Positions 1 to 8,706 of a stretch of DNA of 9,708 bases are shown here, in pieces. Numbering within the stretch: the first letter of the stretch is position 1; every line of letters starts with the position of its first letter. This stretch comes from BM509 sp036396915 (lineage in GTDB: Bacteria; Desulfobacterota; Desulfuromonadia; Desulfuromonadales; Geopsychrobacteraceae), in assembly GCA_036396915.1 (NCBI GenBank), contig DASWJX010000106.1, positions 1 through 9,708 of the forward strand, written 5' to 3'. The notes under the pieces are model-generated. The model worked only from the letters and a program-made list of their open reading frames with translations. It ran no database searches and had not been told where the DNA came from. The translations under genes were made by a program, and so were the position numbers.

Positions 1-185
1 GGCGGTTCATGTCAAAGAAAAGGAGGCAGGATGGTCGGCGAATGATGATCAGGGTCGGACCAGGTCAACTCAACGGAATTGTGAACAAATCCTTTTTTGT
101 AACGATCCCCCAAATGCCCATCTGACAAGCGCAACCGCGTCACCTTTTCCCCTATCTCCAAGCCAGGACCAAACTTTTTGCTTTT

Positions 186-308
186 GCCACGGACCCACAC
201 GGACACATTCGGACAAATCAATTTCCCTGGGACTAATTCTGAAAAGCTTAAGGCCTCTGGTCCGCCCTGGTCCGCCCTGGTCCGCCCTGGTCGGTGCGGG
301 TCCGTGGC
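186..308. repeat. Inverted repeat of a GGTCCGTGGC-type motif
   Basis: The 14-mer at 186-199 (gccacggacccaca) is the reverse complement, with one mismatch, of the 14-mer at 295-308 (tgcgggtccgtggc). The match continues inward with further mismatches, giving about 17 of 19-20 paired positions. The two arms are about 95 nt apart. The + strand arm is the 3' half of the longer direct repeat at 248-316. The arms could form a long-range stem in a transcript, or may simply be two copies of one motif in opposite orientation. Confidence 0.55.
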
Positions 309-316
309 TAAGTGGT
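248..316 (+). repeat. Direct repeat copy 1, with three tandem decamers
   Basis: This block starts ttaaggcctctgg, then carries three perfect tandem copies of the decamer tccgccctgg (261-290), a tcg spacer, and gtgcgggtccgtggctaagtggt split over 294-316. The same two flanks occur in the same order and orientation at 1347-1393 with a single decamer. Two further short matches follow in the same order in both places: ggcaatg (326-332 and 1443-1449) and atgcccttaa (336-345 and 1481-1490). This suggests that a longer ancestral repeat has diverged. No coding capacity is evident. Confidence 0.75.
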
Positions 317-330
317 TGCCAGGCTGGCAA
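316..330. repeat. 15-bp palindrome, 7-bp arms around one central base
   Basis: The sequence reads ttgccag-g-ctggcaa, a perfect inverted repeat with a 1-bp centre, abutting the 3' end of direct repeat copy 1. It has the form of a dimer-binding site, but no gene start lies next to it. The nearest gene is the antitoxin, whose stop is about 110 nt away. The matching place after copy 2 is not palindromic. Function is unknown. Confidence 0.4.
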
Positions 331-437
331 TGCGTATGCCCTTAATCTCATTGCGCTTTCGTTAAGGCTGAGTGGAGCGAAGTAGATGCCAGACCGAGGT
401 CCGGCGGTCCTTTGGACCCGAGTCACGGGGCCGATCT

Positions 438-800
438 TCAGTCTTTTGAGCCGGGGCGGTGTTTTTTGCCATACACTGCTGGCCCTTCGGCAACATGAGT
501 CCCTGGATGGTTCTCAACCGGCTCGAAAATGACGCGCACCCGTGCGTGCAAGGCCTCGGCAACGCGGCGCAGCATGTTAAGTGAATGGCCTTCATAGCTG
601 GCAGACTCCAGGCGGCTGATCTGTTGCTGGGAGGTTTTCAGGAGTTTCGCCAGATCTTTCTGGGAAAGTCCGGCCTGTTGGCGAAGGGCGGCAATTTGCA
701 GCGCCACATCCCAGGCCTCACCGGCATTCTCGAAGCGTGCGGCAAAATCCGGGTCCTGCAGCTGCTCTTCAAGATAACGGTCGAAGTTGGTCTTTTTCAT
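438..800 (-). CDS. XRE-family antitoxin (HigA-like) of a type II toxin-antitoxin pair
   Basis: A 120-residue helix-turn-helix protein, expected to neutralise the toxin encoded just upstream and to repress their shared promoter. The HTH_XRE domain covers roughly residues 35-88. It shows the LRQQAGLSQKDLAKLL first helix region, the recognition helix around TSQQQISRLES, and a following MLRRVAEALHARV helix. The N-terminal acidic stretch and the C-terminal tail could contact the toxin. I chose the ATG at 800 over a TTG seven codons upstream. The ATG forms an ATGA overlap with the toxin stop and has a GGAAGAGAG ribosome-binding site at suitable spacing. Toxin-first, antitoxin-second order matches higBA-type modules. 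The family call is firm; the exact subfamily name is inferred. Confidence 0.88.
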   Translation of the reverse strand: MKKTNFDRYLEEQLQDPDFAARFENAGEAWDVALQIAALRQQAGLSQKDLAKLLKTSQQQISRLESASYEGHSLNMLRRVAEALHARVRVIFEPVENHPGTHVAEGPAVYGKKHRPGSKD

Positions 801-1150
801 GTTGTTTCTCTCTTCCGCCAATCGTGCATCCGTTCCCGTGCAGTGGCGAGATCACGGGCCGCGATGGCTTGCCCCTTGTTGCGAATGCCATGCACAGCGA
901 CAATGCGCCGATTCTTGACAAAAAACCACAGCACCCGGGTATTCAGTTTCCCCACGTGGCGCAGTTCAAAGAGGCCATCGCCAAGCGCCTTGGATAACGG
1001 CTCCCGGTGATACTGCCGGTTACGCAGTTTTGCCAGTCCGGCAAGGACCGCTGCAAAATCATCCGGATCGCTGCTTTGCAATTCATCCATAAACTGGCGA
1101 ACGGGAGATACTCCGTTCTCAGTCTCATAAAATTCTACACTGAACTCCAT
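797..1150 (-). CDS. RelE/HigB-like toxin (phage-derived Gp49-like family)
   Basis: A 117-residue basic protein of the RelE/HigB superfamily. Family members cleave mRNA at the ribosome and are held inactive by a partner antitoxin. Visible features are the N-terminal strand MEFSVEFYETENG, an SPVRQFMDEL helix, and the core LFELRHVGKLNTRVLWFFV (ELR at 62-64, Arg72). The VAVHGIRNKGQ segment (His87, Lys92) follows, then a C-terminal helix ending in HDW. This is the usual layout of Gp49-like HigB toxins. The stop overlaps the antitoxin start by 4 nt, so translation is probably coupled. An AAAGG sequence lies only two bases before the ATG, directly behind a palindrome that may be the operator or may mask the ribosome-binding site. 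Catalytic activity is inferred from the family only. Confidence 0.88.
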   Translation of the reverse strand: MEFSVEFYETENGVSPVRQFMDELQSSDPDDFAAVLAGLAKLRNRQYHREPLSKALGDGLFELRHVGKLNTRVLWFFVKNRRIVAVHGIRNKGQAIAARDLATARERMHDWRKRETT

Positions 1151-1157
1151 AGCCTTT

Positions 1158-1177
1158 CAACATCATTTTTGATGTTG
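1158..1177. promoter_or_regulatory. Candidate operator of the toxin-antitoxin operon
   Basis: A perfect inverted repeat, CAACATCA-TTTT-TGATGTTG, has 8-bp arms and a 4-nt spacer. It ends 8 nt upstream of the toxin start codon. Type II antitoxins of the XRE class autoregulate by binding palindromes of this kind in their own promoter. Read as - strand RNA it would also fold into a hairpin immediately ahead of the AAAGG ribosome-binding site. Protein operator or RNA hairpin cannot be told apart from sequence. Confidence 0.5.
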
Positions 1178-1224
1178 CCCCCTCCGGTCATTCTTTCGCC
1201 ATTCGGTTATGTACGACAGTGGAA

Positions 1225-1346
1225 TCAAATCTCAGCCTCGACTTTCGTATTGACAAAAACCCGCCGGGGGCTGCCGCATGTCCGGCGCTGCGACCTTCTC
1301 CAGTAGGTAGCCCAACCGCTGTGACCAGGCGATTGGCGACAGTCCA
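1225..1346 (-). pseudogene. Possible frameshifted 3' remnant of an AbiEi-type antitoxin gene
   Basis: Read leftward from the second repeat copy, one frame gives SPIAWSQRLGYLLEKVA. A neighbouring frame then gives RRVFVNTKVEAEI followed by a TGA. Both pieces resemble, in order, the C-terminal part of AbiEi-family antitoxins as I recall them: an xxRLGYLLE helix, then a final WRVxVNxxVE strand. A one-base frameshift is needed to join them. No upstream part of such a gene is present, because the repeat begins immediately before it. The resemblance is from memory of the family and the stretch is short, so this could be chance. If real, it is dead coding DNA. Confidence 0.3.
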
Positions 1347-1393
1347 TTAAGGCCTCTGGTCCGCCCTGGTGTGCGGGTCCGTGGCCAAGTGGT
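1347..1393 (+). repeat. Direct repeat copy 2, with one decamer
   Basis: The first 23 nt (1347-1369) are identical to 248-270 and include one copy of the decamer tccgccctgg. After a single t, 1371-1393 matches 294-316 with one difference (ccaagtggt against ctaagtggt). Relative to copy 1 it lacks two decamers and the tcg linker. The two copies lie in the same orientation, about 1.1 kb apart, on either side of the toxin-antitoxin genes. Confidence 0.75.
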
Positions 1394-1576
1394 GGTCGGG
1401 CCAGGCAGAGGCATTTCAACAGGTTTACGGTTCCACGTCAAAGGCAATGGTACGCAGATAAATTCGGAGCGCCGATCTGCATGCCCTTAAAGGTTTCGGC
1501 TCAAGAGGGGGGGCAGCGGCGGTTTTGTCCGGGCCGGGACATCAGCAGGGCGGCGAAAGCCTGGCGATGGATGGAT

Positions 1577-1604
1577 TTTTCGTCAATACCGGATAATCTA
1601 TAAG
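1577..1604 (+). promoter_or_regulatory. Candidate sigma-70 promoter for the mrp operon
   Basis: A TATAAG -10 box (1599-1604) lies 16 nt after a weak TTTTCG -35 (1577-1582), in a locally AT-rich patch about 80 nt upstream of mrpA. A GATAAT hexamer at 1592-1597 is an alternative -10 without a good -35. The choice rests on consensus matching alone. Confidence 0.3.
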
Positions 1605-1686
1605 TGATGCAAAAGCGTCATACGCTAAGACCATCACGCAGTGTCCCCATGCGGCTGTTTTTAACCGACTTCCCGGAAACCGCGCC

Positions 1687-3986
<2,300 letters not shown>

Positions 3987-3990
<4 letters not shown>

Positions 3991-4403
3991 GATCGATCAT
4001 CCTCGAAACGGCGACCCGTTTCCTGATGCCGATGGTGCTCCTCTTTTCCGTGTTTCTGCTGCTGCGGGGGCACAACCTGCCGGGCGGCGGTTTTGTCGGC
4101 GGCCTGATGGCGGCCTCGGCGTTCACCCTCTACACCTTCGCGTTCAGCCCGCGGGAGGCGCGGCGGCTGCTGCGCCTCGACCCGCGCACGCTGATCGGTT
4201 TCGGCCTGCTGCTGGCGCTGGCCGCCGGCAGCATCCCCCTGGCGCTGGGCGAACCCTTCCTGACCGGACAGTGGCAAACCTTCACCCTGCCGCAGTGGGG
4301 AAGCGTCAAACTGGGAACGCCCATGCTGTTCGATGCCGGCATCTACCTGCTGGTCATGGGCGCCGCCCTGACCATGGTCCTGACCATGGCGGAAAGGGAG
4401 TAA
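3987..4403 (+). CDS. mrpB: Mrp antiporter subunit B (MnhB)
   Basis: A 138-residue integral membrane protein of the MnhB family, one of the small subunits needed for assembly and activity of the Mrp Na+/H+ antiporter. The family signature RGHNLPGGGFVGGLMAA is present (residues 27-43), between a first hydrophobic helix (about 12-27) and further helices. The C-terminal GIYLLVMGAALTMVLTMAE segment is a last membrane span. A strong GGAGG lies 5 nt before the ATG, inside the end of mrpA, and the start overlaps the mrpA stop by 4 nt. Its own stop shares one base with the mrpC start (TAATG). Confidence 0.95.
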
Positions 4404-4750
4404 TGGAACTGCTGCTTGCACTGCTGGTCGGCGGTCTCTACGCCGGAGCGATTTACCTGTTGCTGCAGCCCAGCCCGGTGAAGCTGATCATCGGCCTGGG
4501 GATGCTGGCCAACGCCGTCAATCTGCTGATCTTCGTCGCCGGCGGCCTGACCCGCGGCCAGCCGCCGCTGATCGCGGAAGGAGCGCTGCAGCCGCCGGTA
4601 CCCTTCGCCGATCCCCTGCCGCAGGCGCTGATCCTGACCGCCATCGTCATCGCCTTCGGCGTGCTGGCCTTTACCCTGGTTCTGTTCCGCCAGGCCGCGG
4701 AGACGGTGGGCATCGACAATCTGGACGAGATGAGGACGATCGACCAATGA
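4403..4750 (+). CDS. mrpC: Mrp antiporter subunit C (NuoK-like)
   Basis: A 115-residue protein with three predicted membrane helices, homologous to complex I subunit NuoK. The diagnostic segment KLIIGLGMLANAVNLLIF lies at about residues 27-44, followed by a loop rich in Pro and Gly and the DPLPQALILTAIVIAFGVLAF helix. The reading frame is open far upstream (from 3824), but only the ATG at 4403 fits. It gives the family's normal length, forms a TAATG junction with mrpB, and has GGAAAGGGAG just upstream. The stop overlaps mrpD by ATGA. In Mrp complexes this subunit sits between MrpA and MrpD in the membrane arm. Confidence 0.95.
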   Translation: MELLLALLVGGLYAGAIYLLLQPSPVKLIIGLGMLANAVNLLIFVAGGLTRGQPPLIAEGALQPPVPFADPLPQALILTAIVIAFGVLAFTLVLFRQAAETVGIDNLDEMRTIDQ

Positions 4751-6249
4751 GCCAGCTGCCGGTTCTCCCGATCCTGATTCCGCTGATAATGGCGGCCGTC
4801 TCCCTGCTCCTCTGGCGGCAGCGGCGGCTGCAGCAGCTGCTCGGGGTGCTCGGCACGGCCGCCCACCTGGGGGTCGCCCTGACGCTGCTGCAGGCGGTGC
4901 GGCGGGAGGGGTTCGTCGTTCTGCAGCTGGGCAACTGGCCCGCTCCTTTCGGCATCAGCCTGGTCGCCGATCTGTTCAGTGCCATGATGGTGGTGATGGT
5001 CGGGATCATGGGGCTGGCGGTGGCGGTCTATTCCATCGCCAGCGTCGATCCGGAGCGGGAGTTCTTCGGCTACTACGCTTTTCTGCAGCTGCTGCTGGCG
5101 GGGGTGAGCGGCTGTTTTCTGACCGGCGACCTGTTCAACCTCTACGTCTGGTTCGAGGTCATGCTGATGGCCTCCTTCGTCCTGATGGCCCTGGGCGGTG
5201 AGCGGAGACAGCTGGAGGGGGCGGTCAAGTACGTCACCATCAACCTGGTGGCCTCGGCCTTCTTCCTTTCCGCCCTGGGCATCCTCTACGGACTGGCCGG
5301 GACCCTGAACATGGCCGACCTGTCGGTGCAGCTCGGCCGGCTGAACCGCCCGGGACTCACCTCCACCCTGGCCATGCTCTTTCTGGCCGCCTTCGGCATC
5401 AAGGCGGCGCTCTTCCCGTTCTTCTTCTGGCTGCCGGCCTCCTATCACACGCCGCCGCCGGCCGTCTCGGCGCTGTTTGCCGGTCTGCTGACCAAGGTCG
5501 GCGTCTACTCCCTGATCCGGGTCTTCACCCTGCTCTTCGTCCACGACCTCGGCTACACCCACGGGCTGATCCTGATCATCTCCGGCCTGACCATGGTCAC
5601 CGGCGTGCTGGGGGCGGTGGCCCAGGGGGAGATGCGGCGGCTGCTCTCCTTTCACATCGTCAGCCAGGTCGGCTACATGACCATGGGGCTGGCGCTCTTT
5701 ACGCCGCTCGCCCTGGCCGGTTCGATCGTCCACCTCATCCACAACATCCTGGCCAAGTCCGGCCTGTTCCTGGTCAGCGGCGTGGTCCTGCGGCTGCGGG
5801 GCACGACCGATCTGGCGCGCCTCGGCGGGCTCTACCGGGGGGCGCCCGGCCTGGCGATTCTGTTTCTTCTCTGCGCCCTGGCGCTGGCCGGTCTGCCGCC
5901 GCTGTCGGGTTTCTGGTCGAAACTGCTGCTGGTGCGGGCGGGCCTTGAGGCCGAAAGCTACCTGATCGTCGCGGTCGCTTTGAGCGTCAGCCTGCTGACG
6001 CTCTTTTCCATGACCAAGATCTGGTTGAAGGCGTTCTGGGGCGAGCCGCCGGCTGCAGCGGGCGCCGGGGAAATTTCCATTCCGGGAGCCGCTCGGCTCT
6101 CGCTCTTCCTGCCGACGGCGGCGCTGGCGCTGCTGACGGTGGCCGGCGGCCTGCTGGCGGGTCCGCTCGTCGAGCTGGCGCTGGCGGCCGCCGCGCAGCT
6201 GCTGGAACCGGCCGGCTACGTGCGGGCCGTGCTCGGAGGCCGGACATGA
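4747..6249 (+). CDS. mrpD: Mrp antiporter subunit D (NuoM/NuoN-like)
   Basis: A 500-residue polytopic subunit homologous to complex I NuoM/NuoN and essential for ion translocation in Mrp antiporters. The key residues fall at positions familiar from studied Bacillus MrpD: Phe136-Glu137 in LYVWFEVMLMASF and Lys219 in FGIKAALFPFFFWLPASY. A further lysine, Lys250, lies in GLLTKVGVYSLIR. The HIVSQVGYMTMGLALF and HNILAKSGLFLVSG segments of the antiporter-like fold follow, then LPPLSGFWSKLLLV. Length is normal and no defect is visible. Translation starts within the mrpC stop (ATGA), and the stop overlaps mrpE in the same way. Confidence 0.97.
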   Translation: MSQLPVLPILIPLIMAAVSLLLWRQRRLQQLLGVLGTAAHLGVALTLLQAVRREGFVVLQLGNWPAPFGISLVADLFSAMMVVMVGIMGLAVAVYSIASVDPEREFFGYYAFLQLLLAGVSGCFLTGDLFNLYVWFEVMLMASFVLMALGGERRQLEGAVKYVTINLVASAFFLSALGILYGLAGTLNMADLSVQLGRLNRPGLTSTLAMLFLAAFGIKAALFPFFFWLPASYHTPPPAVSALFAGLLTKVGVYSLIRVFTLLFVHDLGYTHGLILIISGLTMVTGVLGAVAQGEMRRLLSFHIVSQVGYMTMGLALFTPLALAGSIVHLIHNILAKSGLFLVSGVVLRLRGTTDLARLGGLYRGAPGLAILFLLCALALAGLPPLSGFWSKLLLVRAGLEAESYLIVAVALSVSLLTLFSMTKIWLKAFWGEPPAAAGAGEISIPGAARLSLFLPTAALALLTVAGGLLAGPLVELALAAAAQLLEPAGYVRAVLGGRT

Positions 6250-6728
6250 GAATCTTCCGGGGCGTCATTTTTCTGCCGCTGGTCTGGATGGCGCTGACCG
6301 GCGATTTTTCGGCCGGCAACTTCCTGGTCGGCGCTTTCTTCAGCTCCCTGGCGCTGTGGCTGGCGCATCCCGGCGGTGAACACGCGCCGCTGATCTACTA
6401 TCTGGGCAAGGGGCGGCGCTGGCTCGCCTTCGGACTCTTCTTCCTCTGGGAGCTGATCCTGGCCAGCCTGCGCATCACCTGGGACATCATCACCCCGCGG
6501 CACCGGATGCGCCCGGCCATCCTCGCCATCCCCCTCGACCTCAAGACCGACCTGGAGATCACTACCCTGGCCAACCTCATCACCCTGACGCCGGGGACGC
6601 TGAGCCTGGACGTCTCCAGCGACCGCAAGGTACTTTACATCCACGCCGTCTACGTGCATGACGTGGAGGCATTCAAACGAGACATCAAGCGCCGCCTGGA
6701 GCGGCGCGTAAAGGAGATCATGCGATGA
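6246..6728 (+). CDS. mrpE: Mrp antiporter subunit E (MnhE)
   Basis: A 160-residue MnhE-family protein. The N-terminal half is hydrophobic, with two or three membrane helices (about residues 5-40 and 58-78). The C-terminal half is a soluble domain carrying the family motif NLITLTPGTLSLDV at about 110-123, then YIHAVYVHD. In solved Mrp complexes MrpE packs against the small subunits F and G. A GGAGG lies 6 nt before the ATG inside mrpD, and both ends overlap neighbours by ATGA. The basic C-terminus (KRRLERRVKEIMR) is likely cytoplasmic. Confidence 0.95.
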   Translation: MRIFRGVIFLPLVWMALTGDFSAGNFLVGAFFSSLALWLAHPGGEHAPLIYYLGKGRRWLAFGLFFLWELILASLRITWDIITPRHRMRPAILAIPLDLKTDLEITTLANLITLTPGTLSLDVSSDRKVLYIHAVYVHDVEAFKRDIKRRLERRVKEIMR

Positions 6729-6997
6729 TCCTGCGCACCGTCACCTCCTTCGTGGTCTTTCCCCTGCTGGCCGGAGCGCTGGTCCTGGCCTTCGTCCGGC
6801 TGCTGCGCGGCCCGCACCTGGCCGACCGGATCGTCGCCTTCGACCTGATCGCCGTCGCTTCGGCGGGGATCATCGTGGTCAGCGCCATCACCAGCGGCCA
6901 TTCGGTGCTGCTCGATGCGGCGAGCATCTGGGCGGTGATCGCCTTCCTGAGCGTCATCGCCTTCACCTGGTATATTGAACGCAAGGGGGGTATATGA
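6725..6997 (+). CDS. mrpF: Mrp antiporter subunit F (MnhF)
   Basis: A 90-residue protein with three predicted membrane helices, of the MnhF family. Conserved features are the RGPHLADRIVAFDLIAVAS segment (Asp34, Arg35, Asp40), whose aspartate is buried next to the ion path in related complexes, and LLDAASIWAVIAFLSVIAF further on. An AAGGAGA ribosome-binding site precedes the start, and the ATGA overlap with mrpE implies coupled translation. The length is typical for the family. Confidence 0.94.
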   Translation: MILRTVTSFVVFPLLAGALVLAFVRLLRGPHLADRIVAFDLIAVASAGIIVVSAITSGHSVLLDAASIWAVIAFLSVIAFTWYIERKGGI

Positions 6998-7353
6998 AGG
7001 AAATCATCATCAGCGCACTGCTGGTCGGCGGGGCCGGCTTCATCTTTTTTGCCGCGCTCGGTGTGCTGCGGATGCCCGACATCTTCCTGCGCCTTTCCTG
7101 TACCTCCAAGGCGTCGACCCTCGGCATCGGCCTGCTGCTGACCGCGCTGGCGGTTCATTTCGGGGAACTGGATGTGAGCAGCCGGGCCCTGGCCACCATC
7201 GGCTTCATCATCCTGACCACCCCCGTTGCCTCCCACCGCATCGCTCGGGTGGCCTATCTCGACGGGGTGCCCCTGTGGGAGGGGACGATCGCCGACGAGA
7301 TGCGCGGAAGATATGCGCCCGGCGCGGTAACGGCGCAGCGCAACAAAGAGTAA
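6994..7353 (+). CDS. mrpG: Mrp antiporter subunit G (MnhG)
   Basis: A 119-residue MnhG-family protein with three predicted membrane helices and the last subunit of the complex. It carries the signature GVLRMPDIFLRLSCTSKAST (RMPD at 26-29) and the conserved FIILTTPVASHRIARVAY (TTPVASH at 75-81). An AAGGGGGG stretch serves as ribosome-binding site. Its start overlaps the mrpF stop by ATGA. The C-terminal tail of about 25 residues is polar. With it the seven-gene set A-G is complete and in canonical order. Confidence 0.95.
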   Translation: MKEIIISALLVGGAGFIFFAALGVLRMPDIFLRLSCTSKASTLGIGLLLTALAVHFGELDVSSRALATIGFIILTTPVASHRIARVAYLDGVPLWEGTIADEMRGRYAPGAVTAQRNKE

Positions 7354-7386
7354 ACTGTCTATTTTTGACCCGAAAGCAGGAATCGC

Positions 7387-8706
7387 ATGACCAAACCACC
7401 CTTGCCCGCAGGCCATCTGCAGACGCTGCGCCAGGATCTGGGCGACCGTGACGCCCTCGCCATTGCCGACGAACTGGGCCGCCTTGCGCCGGCGGAACGG
7501 GCCAGGATCTTTCGCCTGCTGACCAAGCAGAAAGCCCTGGCCGTCTTCCGGCTGCTGGACACCGCCCACCAGGAGCAGCTGGTGATCGGACTGCGGGACG
7601 AGCAGGTCCTGCGGCTGGTCCAGGAGCTGGACCCGGACGACCGGGCGCGCCTCTTCGACGAGATGCCCGCCGCCGTGGTGCGCCGGCTGCTGGCCGGCCT
7701 GAGCCCCCGCGAGCGGCGCCTGACCTCGATGCTGCTCGGTTTTCCGGAGGAGTCGGCCGGGCGGATCATGAGTCCCAAGTTCGTGCGCCTGGTTCCGGAG
7801 ATGACGGTTGCCGAGGCCCTGGAGCGGGTGCGCCGGCGGGGGCGGGATGCGGAGACGATCTATGCCCTGCCGGTCACCGACGATGAGCTGAAGCTGGTAG
7901 GGGCGGTGGAGCTGCGGGAGCTGCTGCTGGCCGAACCGGAGACCCTGGTACGCAAGATCATGGATCCGGAGGTCCGTGCCGTGCGGGTGGACGAGGACCA
8001 GGAAAAAGTGGCGCGGCTGATCCAGGCGGCGGACCTGCTGGCGCTACCGGTGGTCGACATGGAAAACCGGCTGGTGGGGGTGGTCACCGTCGACGACGCC
8101 ATGGACGTGCTGGGCGCCGAGGAAGAGGAGGATCTGGCCCGCACCGGCGCCTCCGAACCCCTGGGGCGCCCCTATTTTTCCGCCTCCGTCTTCCGGCTGG
8201 CGCAGCGCCGGGCCATCTGGCTGCTGCTGCTGGCGGTGGCCGCCATCCTCACCGTCAACGTGCTCAGCGCTTTCGAGAGCACCCTGGAAACGGTGGTCAC
8301 CCTGACCCTGTTCATCCCCCTGCTGATCGGCACCGGCGGCAACGCCGGCGCCCAGTCGGCGACGACCATCGTACGCGGCATGGCCATGAACGACATCCGC
8401 TCGGGGGACCTGCTGCGGGTCGTCCTGCGGGAGGGTCGGGTGGGGCTGCTGCTGGGGACCATGCTGGGGACGCTGAGCGTGGCGCCGGTATGGCTGTTCA
8501 CCGACCGTTCCCTGGCCCTGATCATCGCCCTCACCCTGGTCACGGTCTGCACCCTGGCCTCCCTGGTCGGCTCCCTGATGCCCCTGCTCGCCAGACAGTT
8601 GGGAGTGGACCCGGCCGTGGTCAGCGCTCCCTTCGTGACCACCATTGTCGATGCCACGGGGCTGCTGGTCTATTTCCTGATCGCCCGGATCGTCCTGGGC
8701 ATCTGA
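7387..8706 (+). CDS. mgtE: Magnesium transporter MgtE
   Basis: A 439-residue full-length MgtE, a homodimeric Mg2+-selective channel in the inner membrane that is closed by cytosolic Mg2+. Domain order is intact. The acidic N domain of helical repeats covers residues 1-127 and includes LFDEMPAAVVRRLL and ESAGRIMS. Two CBS domains follow (about 128-190 and 192-250), then a plug-helix region and five membrane helices from about residue 276. The family signature PLLIGTGGNAGAQSA (GGNAG at 317-321) is present, as is the pore-region DPAVVSAPFVTTIVDATG with the conserved Asp422. It starts 33 nt after mrpG with GCAGGA upstream. I see neither a terminator nor an Mg-responsive leader in that gap, so co-transcription with mrp is likely. 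Confidence 0.96.
   Translation: MTKPPLPAGHLQTLRQDLGDRDALAIADELGRLAPAERARIFRLLTKQKALAVFRLLDTAHQEQLVIGLRDEQVLRLVQELDPDDRARLFDEMPAAVVRRLLAGLSPRERRLTSMLLGFPEESAGRIMSPKFVRLVPEMTVAEALERVRRRGRDAETIYALPVTDDELKLVGAVELRELLLAEPETLVRKIMDPEVRAVRVDEDQEKVARLIQAADLLALPVVDMENRLVGVVTVDDAMDVLGAEEEEDLARTGASEPLGRPYFSASVFRLAQRRAIWLLLLAVAAILTVNVLSAFESTLETVVTLTLFIPLLIGTGGNAGAQSATTIVRGMAMNDIRSGDLLRVVLREGRVGLLLGTMLGTLSVAPVWLFTDRSLALIIALTLVTVCTLASLVGSLMPLLARQLGVDPAVVSAPFVTTIVDATGLLVYFLIARIVLGI

Larger units (their letters stand above)
1..437. other. Non-coding accessory stretch left of the toxin-antitoxin module
   Basis: I find no gene here that I can support. The stretch holds a GGTCCG-rich repeat block (248-316), an inverted partner of part of that repeat (186-204), and a 7-bp-arm palindrome (316-330). 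There is also a small GGTCC-TTT-GGACC hairpin (406-418) downstream of the antitoxin stop, but no T-tract follows it on either strand, so it is not a convincing terminator. Base composition is clearly less GC-rich than in the transport operon, which fits accessory DNA. A 69-codon reading frame on the - strand (12-221) runs through the repeat and is not convincing. Confidence 0.5.
1151..1686. other. Intergenic region between the toxin gene and mrpA
   Basis: This 536-nt divergent gap must hold promoters for both the toxin-antitoxin operon (leftward) and the mrp operon (rightward). I can see the operator-like palindrome at 1158-1177, a possible coding relic at 1225-1346, direct repeat copy 2 at 1347-1393, and a candidate mrp promoter at 1577-1604. 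On the - strand a TTGTCA box (1256-1251) could be a -35 for the toxin operon, but no good -10 lies at the right spacing. I see nothing recognisable in 1410-1570 beyond two short matches to the repeat flank. Confidence 0.5.

Noticed and set aside
12..221. A 69-codon - strand frame at the left edge
   Set aside because: Its first part is translated from the GGTCCGTGGC-type repeat. The remainder, possibly from an internal GTG, reads somewhat protein-like but matches nothing I recognise and has no convincing ribosome-binding site.
261..290. CRISPR array
   Set aside because: The three decamers are contiguous with no spacers and far too short for CRISPR repeats.
248..345. Integron attC-like recombination site
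   Set aside because: The repeat beside the toxin-antitoxin genes raised the idea of an integron cassette, but I see no GTTRRRY-type core sites or paired simple-site boxes.
585..1010. A 141-codon + strand frame across the toxin-antitoxin genes
   Set aside because: Antisense shadow; the - strand has two coupled genes with clear family motifs over the same interval.
4453..5742. A 429-codon - strand frame opposite mrpC-mrpD
   Set aside because: Hydrophilic Gln/His/Asp-rich low-complexity product; antisense shadow of mrpD, which carries clear catalytic motifs.
7354..7386. Mg2+ riboswitch (M-box or mgtA-type leader) before mgtE
   Set aside because: The gap is only 33 nt, too short for a known Mg2+ riboswitch, and no stem-loop is visible.
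6718..7569. A 283-codon - strand frame opposite mrpF-mrpG and the start of mgtE
   Set aside because: It spans three confidently assigned + strand genes and has no recognisable domain.
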